Below, piece by piece: positions 35,015-42,966 of a DNA stretch of 64,000 nucleotides. Where the stretch lies: positions 1 to 64,000 of the forward strand of contig NZ_JAEFCA010000002.1 of assembly GCF_016405855.1 (NCBI RefSeq). Reading direction: 5' to 3'. Source of the stretch: Flavobacterium sp. IB48. Lineage in GTDB: Bacteria; Bacteroidota; Bacteroidia; Flavobacteriales; Flavobacteriaceae. The position numbers and the translations under genes were made by a program. Under the pieces are notes generated by a model. It was not told the DNA's origin. It saw only the letters and a program-made list of their open reading frames with translations, and made no database searches. Numbering within the stretch: position 1 is the first letter of the stretch; every line of letters begins with the position of its first letter.

Positions 35015-36856
35015 TTAAGCTTTTTTATTCTGCTTTTCCATTTCCTTCATGTCTTTTGCATGTTGTTTCATGTCCTTAGCATGTTGCTTCATATCTTTTG
35101 CATGTTGTTTCATATCAAGCTCATACTGTTTCATGTCTTGCTCATATTGCTTCATGTTGCTTTCGTAGTCTTTAGAGTCATCTCCAAAATCAAACTTAAA
35201 GTCATAGCTGAATTTTTCCATGTTAGCATTGAATTTTTCCATTGCTATTTCATATTTCGCCATTTCTTTTTCGTATACCTCTGCTCGTTGTGACATGATA
35301 GATTCAATTTGTTTTTCGTAAGCTTTCAATTGTGGCTCAAATGCTTCCATTTGTTTTCCGAAAGCTTCCATGTCTTTTTCAAATTTAGCCATTGCTACTT
35401 TGTCTGTTGGGTTTTTAGGAGCAACTGGAGGTTTTGGCATTTTTGACATATCAATTGGTGGAGCAGGAGGAATTGGTCCGCCAGGAAATGTTGGTGGAGT
35501 TGGAGGTACTGGTGCCACAACATCAGAATCTGCATGATTGCGAACCACAACTCTTTCGTTTCTGATTATTATTGGCATTCTAAGATTTCTATCAGTATTA
35601 ATATTGATAGATTTTGCTCCATTCTCGTCTGTTCCAATAGCTAGTTCACAGTCTTTAATAGCGTCGTCACCATCGATTTTGATAGTTTGTTTTTTACCAG
35701 AATCTGATTTTACTTTGATTTGAATTGCAGTCAATTCTTCTTTTGTATTTCTTTTTACATCCGAAATTTCGACGTCAAGATTATGGTTTGACTTTAATTT
35801 TCCAGGCAATTCATTTAATTCTTTGTCAGTAGTATTTTTAGTGATTTTGATTGTTTCCTCAGCATCTTTTACTGTGTCTCTTTGGATTGTCGGAGTTTCG
35901 GTTTGTTTCTTTTCTTGTGCAATGGTCTTTATTTGAAATAAAAGAACAAACGCACCAAGAGCCGGAATTACTGCCGAATACTTCCAGTAATTTCTTTTGT
36001 TTGATTGATTTTTGTTTAACATGACAATTCGTTTTTTGATTAATGATTGATAAAAATGATTGGTGATTGCAACGCAAGTTTCATGCGTTGTTATTTTTAA
36101 TAACGTGTATTGATACGCTTTTTTGTCGGCAATTTTTTTAGAAGCCTCACTGTCTGCAATGAATTCAAGGTTTTGCAAGATGGCTTTTTTATAAAGCCAT
36201 ATAATTGGGTTAAACCAAAATAGTATGCAAAAGATTCTCGAAATCAAAACGTCTATAGTGTGCTTTTGATCGCTATGCACTTTTTCATGTTCTAAAATGC
36301 TTTCTAATTCTGCTGAAGTATATAGTGATGAGTTATATACTATGTAATCAAAATAAGAGAAAGGAGCTATATTTTCATTTACATCTATAAATTTAAAATC
36401 TTCTTGCTGTTCAATTTTTTTTCCTTTTAGAATAGAATTCAGACTGTAAAAGTCGAGTGCAAACTTGATCATAAAAGCTAGAAAACCCATTCCGTAAGCT
36501 ACTGCCAAAACCAAACTCCAGTTGATTTCAAAATTTTCTTCTTCAACAACAGATACCTTTGTAGGCGAGTAGTGATCTTGGTATGCGGCTACATTGCTAT
36601 TAGAAAGTGGAATGTTTTTTACATCCGTTGTCGTAGTTGTGATTATTGGATCTGGTGTTGGCGCAGGTGGCGCTTCAACCCAAATTACTTTTGTGTATAC
36701 TACAAAAGGCAATATTACAGAAGTAATTAATCCAGCAATTAAAAACCAGCGGCTACTGTTGAAAAAAGTTTCTTTACGAAGTAAAAAAATATAAGCAAAA
36801 TAAAACATTGCTAATAACCCGCTCGATTTTAGTATAAAAATGAAAAGTGCTTCCAT
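35015..36856 (-). CDS. M56 (BlaR1-type) membrane metalloprotease, copy 2
   Basis: A 613-aa protein. Four membrane spans (about 3-21, 36-55, 112-131, 210-225) surround the zinc motif HEKVH (190-194); NLEFIADSEASKK gives the third ligand region. A fifth span (about 293-311) leads to a tail of about 300 residues. The tail has two beta-rich units, a proline-rich stretch (PVPPTPPTFPGGPIPPAPP), then charged helix with five MKQ(H/Y) heptads. There is no penicillin-binding sensor domain as in BlaR1. Partnered with the BlaI gene 11 nt upstream; it probably triggers BlaI removal. Confidence 0.87.
   Translation of the reverse strand: MEALFIFILKSSGLLAMFYFAYIFLLRKETFFNSSRWFLIAGLITSVILPFVVYTKVIWVEAPPAPTPDPIITTTTTDVKNIPLSNSNVAAYQDHYSPTKVSVVEEENFEINWSLVLAVAYGMGFLAFMIKFALDFYSLNSILKGKKIEQQEDFKFIDVNENIAPFSYFDYIVYNSSLYTSAELESILEHEKVHSDQKHTIDVLISRIFCILFWFNPIIWLYKKAILQNLEFIADSEASKKIADKKAYQYTLLKITTHETCVAITNHFYQSLIKKRIVMLNKNQSNKRNYWKYSAVIPALGAFVLLFQIKTIAQEKKQTETPTIQRDTVKDAEETIKITKNTTDKELNELPGKLKSNHNLDVEISDVKRNTKEELTAIQIKVKSDSGKKQTIKIDGDDAIKDCELAIGTDENGAKSININTDRNLRMPIIIRNERVVVRNHADSDVVAPVPPTPPTFPGGPIPPAPPIDMSKMPKPPVAPKNPTDKVAMAKFEKDMEAFGKQMEAFEPQLKAYEKQIESIMSQRAEVYEKEMAKYEIAMEKFNANMEKFSYDFKFDFGDDSKDYESNMKQYEQDMKQYELDMKQHAKDMKQHAKDMKQHAKDMKEMEKQNKKA
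35051..35155. repeat. 21-bp tandem repeat, five units, coding heptads
   Basis: Five in-frame 21-bp units encode MKQ(H/Y)(A/E)(K/L/Q)D heptads near the C-terminus of the M56 protein. Three units encode identical heptads. A likely site of copy-number change. Confidence 0.85.
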
Positions 36857-36867
36857 AACTATTTTTA

Positions 36868-37236
36868 TTATTTGCCTTCTGTTGAATTTTCGATCATGTT
36901 TAAGATTTCACGTAATTCATCTGCTGAAATTTTTTCTTCTTTAGCAAAAAAAGAAACCATGCTTTTGTATGAGCTATTAAAATAATTATCTATTGCAGTG
37001 CTCATGAAACCTTTTCTATAATCTTCTATGCTTACTGCTGGATAATACTGATGTGTATTTCCGAAAGCATTGTGTGCAACATAACCCTTTTCTTCTAGAT
37101 TGCGAACAATGGTAGATAAAGTGTTATAATGAGGCTGATCTTCTAAAATCTCTGCTTGAATCTCTTTCACAAAAGCTTTTTTAAGCTTCCATAAGATATG
37201 CATGATTTCTTCTTCTTTATTGGTCAGTTTTTGCAT
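36868..37236 (-). CDS. BlaI/MecI family repressor, copy 2
   Basis: A 122-aa winged-helix repressor. The N-terminal DNA-binding domain (1-75) contains NKEEEIMHILWKLKKAFVKEIQAEI and the recognition helix YNTLSTIVRNLEEKGYVAH. The C-terminal dimer domain follows; SYKSMVSFFAKEEKISADEL is the region where BlaI is cleaved or inactivated in staphylococci. It is nearly identical in plan to the copy at 38893 (same length, most residues shared). No separate operator is seen in the 30-nt gap upstream, so it is expressed from the shared promoter at 39279. Confidence 0.92.
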   Translation of the reverse strand: MQKLTNKEEEIMHILWKLKKAFVKEIQAEILEDQPHYNTLSTIVRNLEEKGYVAHNAFGNTHQYYPAVSIEDYRKGFMSTAIDNYFNSSYKSMVSFFAKEEKISADELREILNMIENSTEGK

Positions 37237-37266
37237 TTCGTAATTATTTAAAAGATTAAAACGTCT

Positions 37267-38886
37267 TTATTTCTTAGTTTTAATTTCGACTATGCCATTT
37301 TCACCTTTTTCACCAAAAAGAGCTACAGCATCAAGACTTCTATAAACCTTTACCGATTTAATGCTGCTAGGCGGAAGACTATTCATATCAAAATCAGAAG
37401 ACATATCTATTCCGTCTAGAATTATAAGTGGCGAACTTGTTTTTACATTAGTTTTTGCAGCATTTGAAACAGCAACAGTTGTACCTGCATCAGTTGTTGT
37501 TATCACTTTAGTATTATTGTCTTTGTCAACAATTATAGTAGTGCTACTAGTAGATGAGTTAGTATTGCTACTAGTTTTTGTGCTAGTATTAGAATTAGTG
37601 TTAACATTGGTTTCTGAATTAGAAGTTAAATTTTTGTTTACCGCAGTTTTAGAAGCTTTGTTTTTTTTGTCATTTACGCTTACTTTCTTGCTTGTAGCGG
37701 TTTTTTCTTCAAAAGTTTTTATACCAGCTTTTATAGTGCCGTTTTTATTTAAGATTACAAGGATTCCAAAATCTTTGATGGCTTCATCTCCACTTTGTAT
37801 AGATTGAGATTTTTGTGTTCCATAGACTACATCAACTTTAAGAGATGTTAATTGATTTTCTGAGTTTCTTTTGATATCAGAAACTTCTAAATCAATGTTG
37901 TAAGTTGATTTTAAATCCTTTTTTAGATCTTTAAACTCGGTGTCGGTTGTTTTTTTTGTGATTTTGAAAATATTCACCGATTTAATTTCGTTCGAAACTA
38001 TTTCTAAATTTTGCTGTCTTTCTTTTGCAACTACTTCTACCTGAAATAAAATTACAAAAGCAGCCAAGGCAGGAATTACGGTATAATACTTCCATGAATT
38101 CCTCTTTTTTGATTGATTTTTGTTTAACATGACTATTCGTTTTTTGATTAATGATTGATAAAAATGATTGGTGATTGCAACACAATTTTCGTGCGTTGTT
38201 ATTTTTAAAAGAGTGTATTGATACGCTTTTTTGTCTGTAAGTTTTTTAGAAGCTTCACTATCAGCAATGAATTCTAAGTTTTGGCTAATTGCTTTTTTGT
38301 AAAGCCATACAATTGGATTGAACCAGAAAATAATGCTGAAGATTCTAGAAATCAATACATCAAGAGTATGATTTTGATCGCTATGAACTTTTTCATGTTC
38401 CAAAATACTCTCTAATTCTGAAGCAGTGTACAGTGATGAGTTGTACACAATATATTCGAAATAGGAGAAAGGCGCGATGTTTTCGTTTATATCTACAAAT
38501 TTAAAATCGGCTTGCTGTTTGATTTTTTTTCCTTTTATAATAGCATTCAAACTATAAAAGTCAATTGCTAGTTTTATTGTAAAGATTAGAAAACCAATAC
38601 CGTATAATCCTAGAATAATATAATTCCAATTAAATTCTGCAGATTCATTTTGAGTAACACTTAATAATGTTGATTGAATATTTGTGTTTAAATCGGGAGC
38701 AGCATCAATCCAAATTACTTTCGTGTAAGTCAATAATGGTAAAATTATTGAGACAATCAAACCAGATAACAGAAACCATCTGTTGCTATTAAAAAATGTT
38801 TCTTTGCGAAGTAAAAAGTAATAAGCGCAATAAAACATAAGCATTAAACTGCTTGATTTTGCGATGTAAATGAAAACTGCTTCCAT
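37267..38886 (-). CDS. M56 (BlaR1-type) membrane metalloprotease, copy 1, TonB-plug-like tail
   Basis: A 539-aa paralogue of the protein at 35015. The membrane part is closely similar, with HEKVH at 164-168 and the same NLEFIADSEASKK. After the fifth span (about 268-286) the tail differs: a beta unit, a low-complexity Ser/Thr/Asn/Lys stretch (about 395-475), then PLIILDGIDMSSDFDMNSLPPSSIKSVKVYR...GENGIVEIKTKK. This end resembles the plug domain of SusC/TonB-dependent receptors. No penicillin-binding domain. It starts 6 nt after the first BlaI gene stops. Confidence 0.87.
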   Translation of the reverse strand: MEAVFIYIAKSSSLMLMFYCAYYFLLRKETFFNSNRWFLLSGLIVSIILPLLTYTKVIWIDAAPDLNTNIQSTLLSVTQNESAEFNWNYIILGLYGIGFLIFTIKLAIDFYSLNAIIKGKKIKQQADFKFVDINENIAPFSYFEYIVYNSSLYTASELESILEHEKVHSDQNHTLDVLISRIFSIIFWFNPIVWLYKKAISQNLEFIADSEASKKLTDKKAYQYTLLKITTHENCVAITNHFYQSLIKKRIVMLNKNQSKKRNSWKYYTVIPALAAFVILFQVEVVAKERQQNLEIVSNEIKSVNIFKITKKTTDTEFKDLKKDLKSTYNIDLEVSDIKRNSENQLTSLKVDVVYGTQKSQSIQSGDEAIKDFGILVILNKNGTIKAGIKTFEEKTATSKKVSVNDKKNKASKTAVNKNLTSNSETNVNTNSNTSTKTSSNTNSSTSSTTIIVDKDNNTKVITTTDAGTTVAVSNAAKTNVKTSSPLIILDGIDMSSDFDMNSLPPSSIKSVKVYRSLDAVALFGEKGENGIVEIKTKK

Positions 38887-38892
38887 AACCGA

Positions 38893-39261
38893 TTATTTTT
38901 TTTCGTTTTTATTTTCAATCATTGATAAAATTTCACGTAATTCATCTGCCGAAATTTTTTCTTCTTTGGCAAAAAAGGAAACCATGCTTTTGTAAGAACT
39001 ATTAAAGTAATTATCAATTGCGGTTTTCATAAATCCTTTTCTGTAATCTTCAATTGCTACAATTGGAAAGTATTGATGTGTATTTCCAAAAGCGTTATGT
39101 CCAACATATCCTTTCTCTTCCAGATTACGAACAATTGTCGACAATGTATTGTAATGGGGCTGATCTTCGGTGATTTCTGCCTGAATTTCTTTTACAAAAG
39201 CTTTTTTAAGCTTCCATAAAATCATCATAATTTCTTCTTCTTTGTTTGTTAACTTCTGCAT
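38893..39261 (-). CDS. BlaI/MecI family repressor, copy 1
   Basis: A 122-aa winged-helix repressor and first gene of the operon. Conserved parts are NKEEEIMMILWKLKKAFVKEIQAEI (helices 1-2) and HYNTLSTIVRNLEEKGYVGHNAFGNTHQYFP (recognition helix and wing), with a C-terminal dimerisation and cleavage segment SMVSFFAKEEKIS. The promoter 18 nt upstream is filled with three dyads that are good candidate BlaI sites, so it likely represses itself and the whole operon. Confidence 0.93.
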   Translation of the reverse strand: MQKLTNKEEEIMMILWKLKKAFVKEIQAEITEDQPHYNTLSTIVRNLEEKGYVGHNAFGNTHQYFPIVAIEDYRKGFMKTAIDNYFNSSYKSMVSFFAKEEKISADELREILSMIENKNEKK

Positions 39262-39278
39262 CTTCTCTAATTTTAATT

Positions 39279-39309
39279 CAAACTTACAACTATTTTTCTA
39301 GTTACGCAA
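39279..39309 (-). promoter_or_regulatory. Promoter of the BlaI/M56/serine hydrolase operon
   Basis: On the minus strand TTG (39307-39309), a 20-nt spacer and TAAGTTTG (39279-39286) match the flavobacterial consensus. The predicted leader is about 12 nt. Confidence 0.82.
39288..39303. promoter_or_regulatory. Operator dyad 1, AACTA-N6-TAGTT
   Basis: A perfect 5+5 dyad lying wholly inside the -33/-7 spacer. A bound repressor would block polymerase. Confidence 0.75.
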
Positions 39310-39323
39310 CTATAAAAATAGTT
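39308..39323. promoter_or_regulatory. Operator dyad 2, AACTA-N6-TAGTT
   Basis: A second perfect dyad with the same 6-nt centre, exactly 20 bp from dyad 1, covering the -33 element. Confidence 0.75.
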
Positions 39324-39327
39324 ATTT

Positions 39328-39343
39328 AACTAAAAATTAAGTT
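39328..39343. promoter_or_regulatory. Operator dyad 3, AACTA-N6-AAGTT
   Basis: A third dyad with one mismatch, again 20 bp further, upstream of -33. Confidence 0.6.
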
Positions 39344-39429
39344 TGCTTTCGGTTTTGAGCGCAAAAAGACCATTCAAATTTAATAGTAATAAATTGAATT
39401 ATAAGGATTTAAAAAGTTAAAAGTTGTTT

Positions 39430-40647
39430 TTAAGAAATCTTCTCGTTGATTAGAGCATTCTTAATCCAGACGCAGCAGCCAGTTGCAACAACGCCAATAC
39501 ATGCCATGAAAAGCCAGTTGATTTGATAACCAAATCGGGTAATAATTTCAAACCCAAGTTTAGAACTAATAATATGAGCTAGACTAAAACTCATAGTGTA
39601 TAGTGCCATGTATCTGCCTTCTTGTCCGCGAGGTGCACGACTTAAAGCAAAAGCATTAGAAAATGGAAAAGTAAGAACTTCACCAATAGAAATACATACC
39701 ATACTTACAACCAAAATTCCTGCCCAGAAATTAATTAGTAATAAAAAGAAACTACTAGCCATTACAAAAGATCCTACAATAATAATTCTGATTTTTGGAA
39801 AAGCTTTTCGTTCTAAGAATCCAACAGTTGGCATTTCGAGAGTAAAAATCAATAATCCGTTTAAAGTCATTAATAAGCCTGTTTGAAACTCACTTAGACC
39901 AAACTTTTCATTATGATATAAAGGTAGAGTAGTAAATAGTTGGAAGAAAATCATTGCTGTAATGAAGCTTACAAATAAGAAAACCCAGAAAATTTTATCA
40001 TGAAAAACAGATTTTATATCTGCAGCACTTTCTTCTTTATCATCGTGGGTAACTTTTTTCTTTTCTTTTACTAATAAAGCAAAAATGGAAATGGAAACAA
40101 TACAAGAAGCTCCATCAACCCAGAAAAGACCAGAATAACCCATTCCCATAATAATTAAACCTCCAAGAGCTGGTCCTGCGGCAAAACCTAAATTTACAGC
40201 AAGACGTACAAGTGTGAGTGCACGAGTACGGTTTTCTGGTTTTGCATAAGCGCCAAGAGATACAAACATAGCAGGACGAAACATATCTGCAATTGTCATA
40301 AGAACAAACATTGCAGCACAAAGTGACCAGAAAGTGGTAATAAATTGCACAAAAAACAGAGAGACTCCACTGGTAAATAAACTGAAAATCATGATTTTAT
40401 AAAAACCAATTTTGTCTGATAATTTGCCTCCAAGCCAAGAACCCAACATTGATCCTAATCCAAAAGCAACCATAATCCATCCGACTTGATTGTATGTAAA
40501 ATGAAGATCTTCCTTTAAATATTTAGATAAAAAAGGAAGAACCATTGTTCCAGCGCGGTTAATAAAAGTGATGATGGCAAGGATCCAAACTTCTCTGGTG
40601 AAACCTCGAAAGTTGTTAATGTAATGAGTTAGTGCGGTTTTAAGCAT
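39430..40647 (-). CDS. MFS transporter
   Basis: A 405-aa permease with about 12 spans. The MFS signature LGGKLSDKIGFYK lies in the loop between TM2 and TM3, and PENRTRALTLVRLAVNLGFAAGPALGG covers TM5 with the motif-C-like GPxxGG of drug:H+ antiporters. So efflux of a drug or metabolite is likely. RAPRGQEGRYMALYTMSFSLA is the equivalent loop of the second half. It is read from its own promoter element at 40670 and divergent from the DUF1684 gene. Confidence 0.85.
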   Translation of the reverse strand: MLKTALTHYINNFRGFTREVWILAIITFINRAGTMVLPFLSKYLKEDLHFTYNQVGWIMVAFGLGSMLGSWLGGKLSDKIGFYKIMIFSLFTSGVSLFFVQFITTFWSLCAAMFVLMTIADMFRPAMFVSLGAYAKPENRTRALTLVRLAVNLGFAAGPALGGLIIMGMGYSGLFWVDGASCIVSISIFALLVKEKKKVTHDDKEESAADIKSVFHDKIFWVFLFVSFITAMIFFQLFTTLPLYHNEKFGLSEFQTGLLMTLNGLLIFTLEMPTVGFLERKAFPKIRIIIVGSFVMASSFFLLLINFWAGILVVSMVCISIGEVLTFPFSNAFALSRAPRGQEGRYMALYTMSFSLAHIISSKLGFEIITRFGYQINWLFMACIGVVATGCCVWIKNALINEKIS

Positions 40648-40669
40648 TTTATGTGATAAATTATCGTCA

Positions 40670-40677
40670 CAAAGTTA
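40670..40677 (-). promoter_or_regulatory. -7 element TAACTTTG of the MFS gene
   Basis: A TAnnTTTG match on the minus strand, 22 nt before the start codon. Confidence 0.5.
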
Positions 40678-40700
40678 GCAAACTTTGTCTCGTTAAGTGG

Positions 40701-40731
40701 TTGTTGTTTTGTTACTTTTGAACTATTTTTG
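40701..40731 (+). promoter_or_regulatory. Promoter of the DUF1684-tatD unit
   Basis: TTG at 40701-40703, a 20-nt spacer and TATTTTTG (40724-40731). The element overlaps the earliest possible start (40729), so ATG 40747 is the true start. Confidence 0.75.
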
Positions 40732-40746
40732 CAGAAAATTTCTAAG

Positions 40747-41346
40747 ATGAAAACTATAAACGCCCTAGCTTTATTGTTGGTATTTAATTTTGGCTTTGCC
40801 CAAAAAAAGTTCAATAAAGCCGATGCTCAAAAATTCCAAAAGAAAATCAATGCAGAATATGCTGATCCTAAGACGAGTCCGTTGATGGCTGAAGATTTAA
40901 AAACTTTTAAAAGCTTAGATTTTTTTCCAATTTCTGAAACTTATTTTGTGAATGCTACTTTAGTAAAAGCAAAAGGCGGAAAAGTTTTTGAAATGAAAAC
41001 TTCTGGAACGCGTACTCCTAAATATATCAAATACGGAACTTTAAACTTTAAGATAAACGGAAAAGCTTTTCAGCTTGCAGTTTATCAGAGTTTAGAACTT
41101 TTGGTTCAGGAGCAATATAAAAACCATCTTTTTTTGCCTTTTTCAGATTTAACAAGCGGGAAACAAAGTTATATTGGCGGTCGTTATATCGACTTAGAAG
41201 TTCCAAAAGGAAATACGATAGCAATCGATTTTAATCAAGCTTATAATCCGTATTGCGCTTATAATTATAAATATTCTTGTCCGCTTGTACCGCAGGAAAA
41301 TGATTTAAAAATCGAAATTAAAGCAGGTGTAAAAGCTTTTCATTAA
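40747..41346 (+). CDS. Secreted DUF1684 protein
   Basis: A 199-aa protein with signal peptide (MKTINALALLLVFNFGFAQ). DUF1684 hallmarks are clear: the central KYGTLNFKINGKAFQLAVYQ strands, then YIGGRYIDLEVP, DFNQAYNPYCAYNYKYSCPLVPQEN and the final IKAGVKAFH. The conserved C/Y/N-rich segment suggests a metal or cofactor site, but no function is established for this family. Its stop codon shares one base with the next start, so it is translationally coupled to the TatD gene. Confidence 0.88.
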   Translation: MKTINALALLLVFNFGFAQKKFNKADAQKFQKKINAEYADPKTSPLMAEDLKTFKSLDFFPISETYFVNATLVKAKGGKVFEMKTSGTRTPKYIKYGTLNFKINGKAFQLAVYQSLELLVQEQYKNHLFLPFSDLTSGKQSYIGGRYIDLEVPKGNTIAIDFNQAYNPYCAYNYKYSCPLVPQENDLKIEIKAGVKAFH

Positions 41347-41993
41347 TGGAATATTTTAATTTTCATACTCATCAATTTACCAATCAATCTAATATTTTAG
41401 AACTGGTTAATCAGTATCCAAAAGATTTTGATGCTGAAATTCCATTTTATTCTATTGGGATTCATCCTTGGTATATTGACGAAAGTCGAATTGATGAAGA
41501 TTTGAAAATTATAGAAGAAAAATTACAAACTCAAAATTGCTTGGCAATTGGCGAATGTGGTTTAGACAAAAAAATTGAGGTTCCTTTTGATTTACAAGTT
41601 TCAGTTTTTGAGAAACAATTAGAATTGGCAGAAAAATACAGAAAGCCAGTTGTCATTCATTGTGTTGCCGCTTATCAGGAAGTAATGGCGATCAAGAAAA
41701 AAAGGAAAGTGACAGTTCCGTTGATTATTCATGGTTTCTCAAAGAATAATCAATTGGCAGAACAATTAATTACTGCCGGTTTTTTTCTTTCATTTGGAAA
41801 GTATTTGTTAAAGAATCCAGATTTGAAATCGGTTTTTCAAAACGTTCCAAACGATCGTTTTTTCTTAGAAACAGATACTATTGAAGAATCGATTCAGCAA
41901 GTATACGAATTGGCTTCAGAGTATAAAGAGTTAAATTTAATAGAATTAGAAGAAGTTATTTCAAGTAATTATAGAAATATATTTAAACAATAA
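41346..41993 (+). CDS. TatD family metal-dependent hydrolase
   Basis: A 215-aa TIM-barrel nuclease-like hydrolase. Metal ligands are visible: HTH at 7-9, Glu in IGECGLDK, His in PVVIHCVAA, His in LIIHGFSKN and Asp in FFLETDTIE. It is shorter than the usual 260-aa TatD but all ligand motifs are in order. TatD proteins are DNases with roles in repair and turnover. It overlaps the DUF1684 gene by one base. A hairpin repeat follows. Confidence 0.88.
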   Translation: MEYFNFHTHQFTNQSNILELVNQYPKDFDAEIPFYSIGIHPWYIDESRIDEDLKIIEEKLQTQNCLAIGECGLDKKIEVPFDLQVSVFEKQLELAEKYRKPVVIHCVAAYQEVMAIKKKRKVTVPLIIHGFSKNNQLAEQLITAGFFLSFGKYLLKNPDLKSVFQNVPNDRFFLETDTIEESIQQVYELASEYKELNLIELEEVISSNYRNIFKQ

Positions 41994-42030
41994 AAAGAAT
42001 AAAAAGTAGATAGTTTTGTGTTCAAAGTTT

Positions 42031-42093
42031 GTCACCCTGAGCGAAGTCGAAGGGCATTCCAATTAGAAGGGCTTCGACTTCGCTCAGCCTGAC
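42031..42093. repeat. Interspersed palindrome (GAGCGAAGTCGAAG type)
   Basis: CTGAGCGAAGTCGAAG (42037-42052) and its exact complement at 42072-42087, with a 19-nt loop and flanking partial matches. It is GC-richer than the surroundings. It looks like a mobile or REP-like intergenic palindrome; it could also stop transcription after tatD. Confidence 0.8.
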
Positions 42094-42156
42094 AACGGGG
42101 AAAAACTTGAAACATTAAACTTGAAACAAAAAATAAAAATCAACAAAAAAGAATAT

Positions 42157-42870
42157 ATGGCAGAATGGACAGAAAGAGCTGAGCTTTTGTTTACTAAAGA
42201 AGGATTAGAAAATTTACAAAAATCTAATGTATTAGTCGTTGGATTAGGAGGTGTTGGATCTTTTGCAGCAGAATTTTTAGCAAGGGCAGGTGTAGGAAAT
42301 ATGACAATTGTAGATGGAGACGTTGTAGATATTACTAATATCAATCGTCAATTGCCAGCTTTGCATTCAACAGTTGGTCAGCCAAAAATTAAAATTGTAG
42401 GTGATCGTTTAATGGATATTAATCCAGAATTAAATCTAACTCGTGTTCAAGAATTTCTTTCTCCAGAACGCGCTTTTGAGATTGTTTCTCCAGAATTTGA
42501 TTATGTTTTGGACTGTATTGACAGCATTACTCCAAAATTAAATCTAATTATTGCTGCAAAGCGCAAAAGAGTAAAAATCATTAGCAGCATGGGGGCTGGC
42601 GGAAAAATGTTGGCTTCTAAAGTAAAAGTAGCTGATATTTCAAAAACTATAAATTGCTATTTTTCTAAAACAATCCGTAAGCGTTTAAAAGAAGTAAAAA
42701 TTAACAAACTTAAAGTAGTTTTCTCTTCTGAAATTCAAGACGATAAGAGCTTAAAACTAACAGACGGGAAAAACTTCAAAAAATCATTCTACGGAACAAA
42801 CAGCTATATGCCTGGATTATTTGGTTTACACGCTGCAGAAACAGTGATTAGATATTTGCTTAAAAAGTAA
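42157..42870 (+). CDS. tcdA: tRNA threonylcarbamoyladenosine dehydratase (TcdA-like)
   Basis: A 237-aa E1-like ThiF-family enzyme that cyclises t6A37 in tRNA. The nucleotide loop VVGLGGVGSFAAEFLARAGVG is followed by IVDGDVVDITNINRQ, where Asp, Asn and Arg bind ATP. CIDSITPKLNLIIAAKRK is typical of TcdA. I choose ATG 42157 over TTG 42121 because the extension is low-complexity lysine and MAEWTERAELL is the expected N-terminus. Other ThiF-like activators cannot be excluded. Confidence 0.85.
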   Translation: MAEWTERAELLFTKEGLENLQKSNVLVVGLGGVGSFAAEFLARAGVGNMTIVDGDVVDITNINRQLPALHSTVGQPKIKIVGDRLMDINPELNLTRVQEFLSPERAFEIVSPEFDYVLDCIDSITPKLNLIIAAKRKRVKIISSMGAGGKMLASKVKVADISKTINCYFSKTIRKRLKEVKINKLKVVFSSEIQDDKSLKLTDGKNFKKSFYGTNSYMPGLFGLHAAETVIRYLLKK

Positions 42871-42909
42871 GGTTCTAAGATGCTAAGATTCTAAGGTGCT
42901 AAGTTTTTT
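42871..42909. repeat. CTAAGATN-type short repeat, copy A
   Basis: A 39-bp stretch of imperfect 7-8-bp CTAAG(A/G)T units starting at the tcdA stop. It differs from the copy at 59849-59887 at four positions. Confidence 0.75.
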
Positions 42910-42966
42910 GTAGCTGGTAGAGTGAATCTTAATTTTTTAGATCTTATAAATAGAACTTAAAGCAAG

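Noticed and set aside
35051..35155. Regular 21-bp repeats as a possible CRISPR array
   Set aside because: Units are contiguous without spacers and encode heptads in frame.
37361..37807. 148-codon plus-strand frame opposite the M56 gene
   Set aside because: Its hydrophobic V/L-rich product is the antisense of a Ser/Thr/Asn/Lys-rich linker; it has no start signals.
32097..39261. Classical beta-lactam resistance cluster (blaZ-blaR1-blaI)
   Set aside because: The M56 proteins lack the penicillin-binding sensor domain and the hydrolases are generic class C-like proteins with extra domains, so resistance cannot be claimed.
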